From: Euryarchaeota archaeon UBA561
GTDB lineage: Archaea; Thermoplasmatota; Poseidoniia; Poseidoniales; Poseidoniaceae
DNA: 22,705 nt
Direction: 5' to 3'
NCBI GenBank assembly: GCA_002502295.1
Contig: DANX01000024.1
Location: forward strand, 1-22,705
Shown here: positions 17,902-22,705 of the stretch, piece by piece
How positions within the stretch are numbered: the stretch's first letter is position 1
How the letters are laid out: each line of letters opens with the position of its first letter
The notes under the pieces: model-generated
What the model was told of the DNA's origin: nothing
The model's input: only the letters and a program-made list of their open reading frames with translations
Databases searched by the model: none
Position numbers and translations under genes: made by a program

Positions 17902-18504
17902 TCACTTGCCACGGTTGAGGTTGGCACGGAGCGATGGTCGCAACTTCTCAGCACCCTTGCCCTTCTTGTGCAACCCACGTCCACGCTTTCCAGCGGAGGT
18001 CTTGCCGCGGTAAGCACGTCCTCGGTGGGCGTTCTTTCCGTTCGCACGAGAGAACACACCGAGTTGCTTGTCGTTGATGATGGCAGGGTGGTGGGTGTCG
18101 ATCATGATGACTTCGAAGTACTTGTGCTTCCCGTCTTGCCCAACCCAGTAGGAGTTGAGAACCTCGAGGTTGGGGAAATGGCGGTTGACACGCTCTTCGG
18201 CGATGCGCTGCGTGTTCTTGGCCATGGTGATCTTGGAGATACCGGCCTTGGATGGCTTGCGCTTCATGTGAATCTTGCCCTTTCGGAGTCCACCACGGCG
18301 GACGCGAGTTCGAATGAGGATGACCCCTTGCTTGGCCTTGTAGCCCATGCGGCGAGCAGCGTCCAAACGGGTTGGTCGCTCGATGCGGCAGTTGACAGGT
18401 TCACGGCGCCATTGAGCCATGCGCTCCTGTCGGTACATGTGGGGCAGTGCGTCTTTTGGACGTCGCCAGGTGTTGCGAACGTGTTGGTACAATCCTTGTG
18501 CCAT
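17902..18504 (-). CDS. rpl15e: 50S ribosomal protein L15e
   Basis: This 200-residue basic protein matches archaeal and eukaryotic L15e throughout: MAQGLYQHVRNTWRRPKD at the start, a central RIERPTRLDAARRMGYKAKQG and TRVRRGGLRKG, then EVLNSYWVGQDGKHKYFEVI and the Arg/Gly/Lys-rich tail. It is a structural protein of the large ribosomal subunit and does not occur in bacteria. The frame can be extended to a GTG at 18513 (MMTM), but the ATG at 18504 is chosen because the product then begins MAQG as expected. It also sits a few bases after GAGGTGA. With the TATA-like box at 18548-18555, the message would have a short leader carrying this ribosome-binding site. Confidence 0.97.
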   Translation of the reverse strand: MAQGLYQHVRNTWRRPKDALPHMYRQERMAQWRREPVNCRIERPTRLDAARRMGYKAKQGVILIRTRVRRGGLRKGKIHMKRKPSKAGISKITMAKNTQRIAEERVNRHFPNLEVLNSYWVGQDGKHKYFEVIMIDTHHPAIINDKQLGVFSRANGKNAHRGRAYRGKTSAGKRGRGLHKKGKGAEKLRPSLRANLNRGK

Positions 18505-18547
18505 GGTCATCACCTCTGCTTCTCAGCATCTCGCCGACCAATCTCCC

Positions 18548-18555
18548 CTTTATGA
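18548..18555 (-). promoter_or_regulatory. TATA-like box of rpl15e
   Basis: TCATAAAG on the minus strand lies about 48 bases before the rpl15e ATG. Transcription starting about 26 bases downstream would give a leader of roughly 20 nt that includes the GAGGTGA ribosome-binding site. This contrasts with the leaderless arrangement proposed for neighbouring genes. Confidence 0.5.
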
Positions 18556-18579
18556 GCCTGCCCACGCGTTTTGAGAGGC

Positions 18580-18957
18580 TCACGGCGTCCATATCGGTAG
18601 GCCTTCAGCTTGGATACCGCGCCAGCCTCCCCAAAGAGAGACAACATTGGACCAGCCCATGTCCTTTAGCGATTTGGCAGCGATGGCGCTCCGAAATCCC
18701 CCGCCACAATACAGCACGATGCGAAGGTCGTCAGCGAGGTCGTGTTTCTCAATGTCCCGCTCAATCACGCCTTTCCCAATGTGAATCGCCCCCTCCAAGT
18801 GGCCGGCCTCAAACTCATGGCGTTCTCGCACATCCAAGACAACCAATGGCTGGCCGTCTTCGGTCATTGCCCGCAGATCCGCTGCTTCGCATTCAGCGAT
18901 TTCGCCGCGGGCCGCCTCAACAATGGCGAGGAAACGCGGGCTGTGCTTCTTGCCCAT
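18580..18957 (-). CDS. Rhodanese-like domain protein
   Basis: This 125-residue single-domain rhodanese has VVLDVRERHEFEAGHLEGAIHI (about 39-60), the usual first motif, and an active-site loop CGGGFRS with the candidate catalytic Cys84 that would carry a persulfide. It ends with the typical GWSNVVSLWGGWRGIQAEGLP. Such proteins transfer sulfane sulfur in the cytoplasm to acceptors such as cyanide, thiols or tRNA-modification enzymes; the physiological acceptor is unknown. No signal peptide is seen. The gene is divergent from the RNA methyltransferase gene, 50 bases away. I see no convincing TATA box or ribosome-binding site in that gap, so the promoter arrangement and exact start are less certain than the family. 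Confidence 0.9.
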   Translation of the reverse strand: MGKKHSPRFLAIVEAARGEIAECEAADLRAMTEDGQPLVVLDVRERHEFEAGHLEGAIHIGKGVIERDIEKHDLADDLRIVLYCGGGFRSAIAAKSLKDMGWSNVVSLWGGWRGIQAEGLPIWTP

Positions 18958-19007
18958 GCAATGGCCACGAGGGTTAGCCTCTTGAGCACACCGCCCCAGC
19001 CGACAGC

Positions 19008-19718
19008 ATGGCAGGTCAAATCACGGGCCTTGAGGCCGTTATGGAGGCGCTTGAGCAAGGCGTCGCCATTGACCGCGTGCTGGTGGACCGGGACCACGAC
19101 ACGGCGACGCTTCGCGCCCTGTGCGAAGCCGCTGAGGTGCCGCTTGAGGAAGGGTCCACCAACGACTTGTGGCGGATGTCAGCCGATGGAGCGCAAGTCG
19201 CCTTGGCCTTGACGGGACGCGCGCAAAGCGAAACGCTTGAGGAAGTGATGACCGCCGGCGGGTGTGTCTGGTTGTTTGACGGCGTGGAATACTCCACGAA
19301 CCTCGGTTTTGCCATCCGCACCGCTGAGGTCTCCGGGGCCGACGCCGTTCTTCTCAACGTCTCCAAAACACACGAAGAACGCCGCACTATTCGCCGAGCG
19401 AGCATGCGAGCCGACCGCTTCATTCCCGTAATCTACACCTCAACCGATGACATTCTCGAGGCGGCCAAGGCCCACGGTTTTCGAATCGTTGTCGCCGAGG
19501 ACGTCGGTGAACAAGGACCATGGGACGAGGACTTGACAGGAAACGTTGTCTTGGTCGTCGGTGCCGAGCGAGAGGGCGTAAGTCATTCGGTCTTGGAGGC
19601 TGCCGACGCCGTTGTTAGGCTCCCTATGGATGGGTTTGTCCCCTCCTACAACCTCCAAGTTGCCGTGAGCGTCTTGGCCGTGGAAGCCCTTCGGCAGCGA
19701 GAATCTCGGGGAAAGTGA
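19008..19718 (+). CDS. SpoU/TrmH family RNA 2'-O-methyltransferase
   Basis: This 236-residue protein has the three SPOUT motifs of the TrmH class: STNLGFAIRTAE (Asn98, Arg104), VVGAEREGVS (Gly185, Glu187, Gly190) and LPMDGFVPSYNLQVAVSVLAVE (Ser213, Asn215). The C-terminal motifs form the deep trefoil knot that binds S-adenosylmethionine, and the enzyme methylates a ribose 2'-OH in tRNA or rRNA as a dimer. The N-terminal 75 residues (ITGLEAVMEALEQG...) resemble the L30e-like substrate-binding domain seen in RlmB-type members. I cannot tell which nucleotide is the target, so no gene symbol is given. The start is the ATG just after the divergent spacer with the rhodanese gene. No clear ribosome-binding site is visible. 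Confidence 0.9.
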   Translation: MAGQITGLEAVMEALEQGVAIDRVLVDRDHDTATLRALCEAAEVPLEEGSTNDLWRMSADGAQVALALTGRAQSETLEEVMTAGGCVWLFDGVEYSTNLGFAIRTAEVSGADAVLLNVSKTHEERRTIRRASMRADRFIPVIYTSTDDILEAAKAHGFRIVVAEDVGEQGPWDEDLTGNVVLVVGAEREGVSHSVLEAADAVVRLPMDGFVPSYNLQVAVSVLAVEALRQRESRGK

Positions 19719-19725
19719 ATTAAAG
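19718..19725 (+). promoter_or_regulatory. TATA-like box of the DUF6159-like gene
   Basis: AATTAAAG is centred about 25-26 bases before the ATG at 19747 and overlaps the last base of the RNA methyltransferase stop codon. The position suits a leaderless transcript independent of the methyltransferase gene. Confidence 0.5.
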
Positions 19726-19746
19726 CGGTGGATTTGTGGTTTCGCC

Positions 19747-20607
19747 ATGGGTTTCTTTGCAACCATCGGACGCGGCTGGGAAATGAGCAAGTTGAGCATG
19801 AGCGTGGTCAAGAAAGACCCCGAACTGATGGTGTACATGATCATCGCCGGTGTCATGAGCCTCGCCTGCCTCGTCGGCATGAGCATTCCTCAGTTGCTGG
19901 AGATGGGGTGGGCAGTCAACGCTGATGGCTCCTTCACTGGCGCTTACCTCGGCTTTACCTTTGTCGCCTACATGGTGCTCAGCATCATCGTCGTCTTCTG
20001 GAACTGTGCCATCGTCGCCAACGCCAACCTTCGACTTACAGGAGGCGACCCGACGTTTGGAGACGGCATCAATGCAGCCGTGAAACGCTTGCCCATCATC
20101 ATCGTCTGGGGCATCATTGCAGGAACGGTTGGACTCATCCTCAAGTTCCTCGAAGGGGCTGCAAGGAGCAGCGATAATGACGCCATGAAAATGGTCGCTG
20201 CGATCATTCACTTCTTGGGCGGACTTGCCTGGTGGTTCATGACCTTCTTCATGCTCCCTCACCTCATCCTTGAAGAGAAAAGCATTGGAGATGCGCTCAA
20301 ATCCAGCAAGGCCATGTTTTGGGGAACGTGGGGTGAAAACATCACCTCCGGCCTCGGCATCGGTTTGGTCACCTTCCTCTTTGCCATTCCCATCATAGGC
20401 CTAACGATTGGAATGACCCTCGTCGCTGGACCCTTTGGCCTCCTCTTGGGCGCCTTTTTGTTTGGTCTTTTGATCGCATGGGCCAACGCTGCCGAACAAG
20501 TCGCTGTGGTCGCTTTGTACCGCTTCTCAAAGGACGGACAGATGCCGAAAATCTACCAAGACCAGGGCATGATGACCTACACCTTCGGCAACGCTCAAAC
20601 CGCCTGA
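19747..20607 (+). CDS. Polytopic membrane protein, DUF6159-like
   Basis: The product has 286 residues with about six membrane segments (roughly 29-50, 66-90, 115-135, 148-172, 198-222 and 224-258). The N-terminus (GFFATIGRGWEMSKLSMSVVKKDPELMVY) and the later NLRLTGGDPTFGDGINAAVKRLP and EEKSIGDALKSSKAMFWGTWGENI segments match my recollection of the DUF6159 family. In that family amphipathic linkers separate helix pairs. The function of the family is unknown to me. The second half contains a duplicated pattern (a helical linker with GD-G/A-I/L-K/A-A/S followed by two helices), suggesting an internal repeat. It begins 28 bases after the RNA methyltransferase with its own TATA-like box and ends seven bases from the convergent DoxX-like gene. 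Confidence 0.75.
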   Translation: MGFFATIGRGWEMSKLSMSVVKKDPELMVYMIIAGVMSLACLVGMSIPQLLEMGWAVNADGSFTGAYLGFTFVAYMVLSIIVVFWNCAIVANANLRLTGGDPTFGDGINAAVKRLPIIIVWGIIAGTVGLILKFLEGAARSSDNDAMKMVAAIIHFLGGLAWWFMTFFMLPHLILEEKSIGDALKSSKAMFWGTWGENITSGLGIGLVTFLFAIPIIGLTIGMTLVAGPFGLLLGAFLFGLLIAWANAAEQVAVVALYRFSKDGQMPKIYQDQGMMTYTFGNAQTA

Positions 20608-20614
20608 TACCGAT

Positions 20615-21022
20615 TCAAGGGTCATCAGCGTCTGAGCCTTGTGGGGCCGAAGAGCGCCATATGGCGTAAGACAGCACCATCATGCCGAGTTGAGCCACCA
20701 AGCGAAGCACATGCCAGTGATGAGCGTAGGTCTTTCCGTCAAGGGGGATGTTGTTGTACCACATGTTGAAGTTCGCCCAGTAGATGCCGATAAGGAACAC
20801 AAAGCTGCCTAAACCGGCGTGTCGACGCGTCCACGGCAGGATGAGGCCGACCCCGATGGCGACCTCCATCACGCCCGTGATGAGCACCCAAAACGTTGGG
20901 TCGCCAAGGACCGCCGGCACGATGGGTTCGAACCAGGCGGTGTCCGTGAAGTGCTGCACGCCGACGTTAACGTACATCCCCCCGAAGACCACAGAGAGGA
21001 TCGGGAGAATCCACCGGCGCAT
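20615..21022 (-). CDS. DoxX-like small membrane protein
   Basis: This 135-residue protein has four predicted membrane helices (about 4-22, 42-63, 70-88 and 104-121). The arrangement VFGGMYVNVGVQHFTDTAWFEPIVP, then TGVMEVAIGVGLILPWTRRHAGLGSFVFLIGIYWANFNM, is typical of DoxX/DoxX-like (MauE-DoxX superfamily) proteins. Members have been linked to thiosulfate:quinone oxidation and to thiol or redox balance, but most are uncharacterised, and no specific reaction is claimed here. The gene is convergent with the DUF6159-like gene and divergent from the ABA4-like gene, with no clear ribosome-binding site before its ATG. Confidence 0.75.
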   Translation of the reverse strand: MRRWILPILSVVFGGMYVNVGVQHFTDTAWFEPIVPAVLGDPTFWVLITGVMEVAIGVGLILPWTRRHAGLGSFVFLIGIYWANFNMWYNNIPLDGKTYAHHWHVLRLVAQLGMMVLSYAIWRSSAPQGSDADDP

Positions 21023-21108
21023 GAATTAGGCTCGGGACGCTCTCAAGTCAAGTTTGCGTAGATGCCGAAACGGTGTTTTCGGAGTGGCCGGTTCAAAATA
21101 CAACCTAC

Positions 21109-21114
21109 TATATG
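21109..21114 (+). promoter_or_regulatory. TATA-like box of the ABA4-like gene
   Basis: The element TATATG (within CTACTATATG) starts 27 bases before the ATG at 21136. It supports that ATG as the start of a leaderless message, rather than the in-frame GTG at 21073 or ATG at 21112, which would lie within or before the promoter. Confidence 0.45.
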
Positions 21115-21135
21115 CCAAACCTCGATATTAGGCTC

Positions 21136-21606
21136 ATGGACATCTACGATTACTCGTTCTTTTTCTCCACCATGTGGGTCGGACCGTTCTGGTTTGCCAT
21201 GCTGGTGTTTCCCGAACATGAAATGACCAAAAAAGTGCTCAATGGCCCCTGGTTTTTCCTTGGCCCCCTCATTGTATGGTGGTTGGTGACCTTCGCCAAT
21301 CCACAGGGCATGATCGACCTTGCTAAAGACGCCGCCAACCCCGACGGCATATTGGATGGGCTCGCCACCATCATGGGAAGCAAACCCGGTGCCTCCGCTG
21401 CGTGGGCCCACATGGTGGCCGGCGACATCTTCGTCACTCGATGGATTTGGCAGCGCTGCTTGGCCCACAACAGCCCACGATGGATCGCCGCCACCTCGGT
21501 CTTCTTCGGTGTCATGCTGATGCCCGTAGGTCTGGCCATGTGTGCGCTGCTGGTTCGTGGCGATGAGCCAGCGGACAACACAGTAGTCAACCCGGCCGCT
21601 GCTTGA
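21136..21606 (+). CDS. ABA4-like (DUF4281) membrane protein
   Basis: From the ATG at 21136 the product has 156 residues and about four membrane helices. It carries the pattern of ABA4-like proteins: an N-terminal helix pair with WVGPFWFAMLVFPEHEMTKKVL, and the hallmark WAHMVAGDIFVTRWIW, in which an HxxxxDxFxxRWI segment lies at a membrane boundary. A closing helix contains MLMPVGLAMCALL. ABA4 of plants is needed for neoxanthin formation from violaxanthin, and many bacterial relatives have no known role. I therefore infer membership, not the reaction. The frame continues upstream to GTG 21073 (177 residues), but the upstream part lacks similarity and contains the probable TATA box. The gene is divergent from the DoxX-like gene. 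The C-terminus is a short polar tail. Confidence 0.72.
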   Translation: MDIYDYSFFFSTMWVGPFWFAMLVFPEHEMTKKVLNGPWFFLGPLIVWWLVTFANPQGMIDLAKDAANPDGILDGLATIMGSKPGASAAWAHMVAGDIFVTRWIWQRCLAHNSPRWIAATSVFFGVMLMPVGLAMCALLVRGDEPADNTVVNPAAA

Positions 21607-21713
21607 ACACGAGGCAATGGACACGCCCGAGATTCAGACTTGGTGCTGAAAGCGCCCGAGTCGTCAACCAAATGGTGCTGCAGGGATGTGGCGTAAGGCC
21701 ATGACACGGAACA

Positions 21714-21772
21714 CCCCCCTCATGAATAACCACGAATTTGTAACTACTCCACCTCTTGATCTGGCGCGGACC
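21714..21772. repeat. Possible third, decayed hairpin unit
   Basis: Positions 21750-21772 (ending GCGCGGACC) match the distal arm of the 21885-21947 unit at 16 of 23 bases by eye, and lie 91 bases before the equivalent arm of the next unit. The proximal arm (CCCCCCTCATGA) is poorly conserved and would not pair well. It may be a degenerate copy or chance similarity. Confidence 0.3.
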
Positions 21773-21800
21773 ACGCTGATGCTGAGAGTTGCAAATGTGG

Positions 21801-21862
21801 TCCTCCGCTCCCATGAGAGAGGACGCATTCGGATTCACTCAACCTCTCTCTTAAGCGGGGAC
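21801..21862. repeat. Hairpin unit B downstream of tRNA-Tyr
   Basis: On the plus strand a 22-base arm (21801-21822), a 20-base loop (21823-21842) and a 19-20-base arm (21843-21862) form an imperfect inverted repeat. Eight consecutive pairs close the loop (GAGAGAGG with CCTCTCTC). About nine more pairs form the base with a one-base bulge. The bases 21799-21813 repeat the end of the tRNA-Tyr gene (GGTCC[T]CCGCTCCCA, one inserted base). The unit is 84 bases from its sister unit. Confidence 0.7.
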
Positions 21863-21884
21863 GTACCGTATGGCTGCAAGAAGA

Positions 21885-21945
21885 GTCCCCGCTCCCACGA
21901 GAGAGGATGCAATACGAGATGTCCAACCTCTCGAGTGTGCGTGGA
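21885..21945. repeat. Hairpin unit A downstream of tRNA-Tyr
   Basis: This unit has the same design as the one at 21801: a 22-base arm (21885-21906), a 20-base loop (21907-21926) and a 19-base arm (21927-21945). The loop is closed by CGAGAGG-type pairing, then a small internal loop, three pairs, another internal loop, and about seven or eight pairs at the base. The block GCTCCCAYGAGAGAGG is shared with the sister unit, 84 bases away. Bases 21885-21897 (GTCCCCGCTCCCA) are identical to 21975-21987 in the tRNA-Tyr gene, that is, the acceptor and T-stem end. Confidence 0.7.
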
Positions 21946-21972
21946 CCAACGTTGAAACTGGTGTGAAGCTGT

Positions 21973-22076
21973 TGGTCCCCGCTCCCAGACTTGAACTGGG
22001 GACACCCTGATGTCTGCTGAGACGTTTGTTTTTACACAACTACAGTCAGGTGCTCTACCAACTGAGCTAAGCGAGG
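21973..22076 (-). tRNA. tRNA-Tyr (GTA) with intron
   Basis: On the minus strand the mature tRNA reads acceptor CCTCGCT paired with AGCGGGG, TA, D arm GCTC...GAGC, anticodon stem CCTGA/TCAGG, and T arm CCCAG-TTCAAGT-CTGGG. Discriminator A73 follows, and CCA is encoded in the genome (21975-21973). The anticodon is GTA (22043-22041), giving tyrosine. The C1-G72 pair and A73 are the known identity elements of archaeal tRNA-Tyr. A 28-base intron interrupts the anticodon loop after G37. The gene is divergent from ftsZ. Confidence 0.96.
22012..22039 (-). other. 28-nt archaeal intron in tRNA-Tyr (position 37/38)
   Basis: The intron lies between G37 (22040) and A38 (22011). The borders form a bulge-helix-bulge motif. 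Exon CTGT (22045-22042) pairs with intron GCAG (22017-22014), flanked by three-base bulges AG|T and AC|A, with the cut after the second base of each. The outer intron helix is weak (about two pairs), so this is a relaxed motif. Removal would need the archaeal tRNA splicing endonuclease, which is not in this window. Confidence 0.88.
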
Positions 22077-22101
22077 CAACTTCTCCCACCTGCCTCCACT
22101 A

Positions 22102-22107
22102 CTTAAT
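22102..22107 (-). promoter_or_regulatory. TATA-like box of tRNA-Tyr
   Basis: ATTAAG (in GGATTAAGTA on the minus strand) lies 26-31 bases before the first base of the mature tRNA. Transcription would begin at or very near the tRNA 5' end. Confidence 0.45.
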
Positions 22108-22214
22108 CCTCATCAATCGAGAGGGAACCAAAAGCCACCCATGAGAGCCTCCCGAGACAAGGGGTTTTCAAGGGTAGAAGCGCGATTGGAAATTAACATG
22201 GTTGGTTCACGAAA

Positions 22215-22244
22215 CGAGGTCGCAAAATCGCCACCTTTGCCTCG
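22215..22244 (+). other. Inverted repeat in the tRNA-Tyr/ftsZ spacer
   Basis: CGAGGTCGCAAA and TTTGCCTCG are separated by a short spacer and can pair over about eight bases with an asymmetric bulge. It lies upstream of the proposed ftsZ TATA box. It could be an operator or chance. The rest of the 227-base spacer (22077-22303) shows only the promoter elements listed. Confidence 0.25.
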
Positions 22245-22258
22245 GTCGCGAGGGTCGC

Positions 22259-22266
22259 GGTTAAGA
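22259..22266 (+). promoter_or_regulatory. Candidate TATA-like box of ftsZ
   Basis: GGTTAAGA lies about 41 bases before the ftsZ ATG. Transcription about 26 bases downstream would leave a leader of some 15 nt carrying GAGGTGA, similar to rpl15e. A second AT-rich element (GGAAATTAAC, near 22188) could give a longer leader. Confidence 0.35.
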
Positions 22267-22303
22267 GGGGAAAGAGAAGGCTCGCCAATGGAGAGGTGAA
22301 AGG

Positions 22304-22705
22304 ATGGGACCTTCAGGCACTTCAGGACCAACGATGGGTGGACCATCGCCGCATGACGCAGCGTTCGCTGACATGATTCAAGGCCTCAAAAACGAAGCCA
22401 TTAACCGGGGAGCAACATCGCTCATGGACGAAGAAGTGAGCACGTTGGGCGTGCCAGACCCGCGTATCCTCATCGTCGGTTGCGGCGGATCAGGCAACAA
22501 CACCCTCAACCGAATCACACACTTGGGTGTAGAGGGCGCTGTCACGGTCGCTATCAACACCGACAAGCAACACCTCGACAACACACGAGCCTTGCAGAAA
22601 CTCCTCGTCGGCCGCCACATTACCCGTGGGCTTGGTGCAGGTGGCGACCCTTCCACCGGTCGCCGTTGTGCAGAAGCCGGTCGTGAGATGATCAAGCGCA
22701 TCGTC
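22304..22705 (+). CDS. ftsZ: Cell division protein FtsZ, N-terminal 134 residues (cut by window edge)
   Basis: The frame starts at ATG 22304, four bases after a GAGGTGA ribosome-binding site, and runs off the end of the window. After a flexible Gly/Pro/Ser-rich leader and a helical stretch (MIQGLKNEAINRGATSLMDEE), the tubulin-like GTPase fold begins with RILIVGCGGSGNNTLNRI, the nucleotide-binding first loop of FtsZ. It continues with VAINTDKQHLDN and LLVGRHITRGLGAGGDPSTGRRCAEAG, the classic FtsZ blocks. The GTP signature GGGTGTG lies beyond the edge. FtsZ polymerises at mid-cell to form the division ring. Archaea often have two paralogues (FtsZ1 and FtsZ2), and the fragment does not decide which this is. 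Confidence 0.95.
   Translation, partial: MGPSGTSGPTMGGPSPHDAAFADMIQGLKNEAINRGATSLMDEEVSTLGVPDPRILIVGCGGSGNNTLNRITHLGVEGAVTVAINTDKQHLDNTRALQKLLVGRHITRGLGAGGDPSTGRRCAEAGREMIKRIV

Larger units (their letters stand above)
21607..21972. other. 366-base intergenic region downstream of tRNA-Tyr, with tandem hairpin repeats
   Basis: No credible gene is seen on either strand; the short open frames here have no ribosome-binding site or recognisable product. The first 100 bases hold nothing I can name. From about 21707 to 21947 the sequence consists of imperfect hairpin units, listed separately, that repeat the end of the tRNA-Tyr gene. This could be the 3' trailer of the tRNA transcript, an independent structured RNA or debris of a mobile element. 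Confidence 0.6.

Noticed and set aside
17968..18555. Plus-strand open frame of 195 codons
   Set aside because: It is antisense to rpl15e, whose identity is certain. Such long antisense frames are expected in GC-rich coding sequence.
21801..21945. Decayed tRNA gene copies
   Set aside because: Only the acceptor/T-stem end of tRNA-Tyr is shared. There is no D arm, anticodon arm or TTC loop in the units, and they fold as single long hairpins.
21799..21947. CRISPR array
   Set aside because: The repeats are imperfect, only two or three in number, pair into long hairpins and have no uniform repeat/spacer alternation. No cas gene is nearby.
21607..22303. Insertion sequence or integrated element at tRNA-Tyr
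   Set aside because: No integrase, transposase or recombinase gene is present in the window. Only tRNA-end repeats are visible, so an element is offered as one explanation of the hairpins, not as a feature.

Overview
The window looks like chromosomal DNA of a euryarchaeon, most likely a Marine Group II archaeon (Candidatus Poseidoniales) or a close relative in the Thermoplasmatota. Sequence evidence for Archaea is an L15e ribosomal protein gene, an FtsZ gene, a tRNA-Tyr with C1-G72/A73 identity and an intron after position 37 in a bulge-helix-bulge fold, and TATA-like boxes about 26 bases upstream of several start codons. The lineage call is inference: it rests on the gene mix (Nuo-type complex I, a run of very large secreted beta-sandwich proteins, a secreted subtilase) and not on a phylogeny.

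Layout. Bases 1-688 (minus strand) hold the start of a complex I operon: nuoA followed by a truncated nuoB. Bases 848-16402 are almost entirely four giant exported proteins plus one small membrane protein, all on the minus strand. In transcription order they are a PKD-domain membrane protein with a cytoplasmic zinc ribbon, a 1562-residue secreted protein of unknown function, a 196-residue single-pass membrane protein, a 1533-residue membrane-anchored subtilisin-like protease with a cytoplasmic zinc-ribbon tail, and a 960-residue membrane-anchored protein built of repeated beta-sandwich domains. Upstream on the same strand are housekeeping genes: rpl15e, a PRC-barrel gene and an RNase Z-like gene whose stop codon is one base from the start of the PKD gene. 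Bases 18580-21606 are short mixed-strand genes: rhodanese, a SpoU/TrmH RNA methyltransferase, a DUF6159-like membrane protein, a DoxX-like protein and an ABA4-like protein. Bases 21607-22303 are non-coding apart from tRNA-Tyr. The window ends in the first 134 codons of ftsZ.

How the parts may work together. The protease and its large neighbours look like a cell-surface protein-degradation or substrate-capture layer. Three have a C-terminal membrane anchor or a tightly coupled membrane partner, and two carry zinc ribbons predicted to face the cytoplasm. The rpl15e, PRC-barrel and rnz genes are a translation/RNA-processing group that reads into this surface block.

The least explained sequence is 21707-21947, downstream of tRNA-Tyr. 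It holds two clear, and perhaps a third decayed, tandem hairpin units of about 60 nt with identical 20-nt loop lengths. The outer strand of each hairpin repeats the 3' end of the tRNA-Tyr gene. I see no transposase, integrase or CRISPR machinery in the window.
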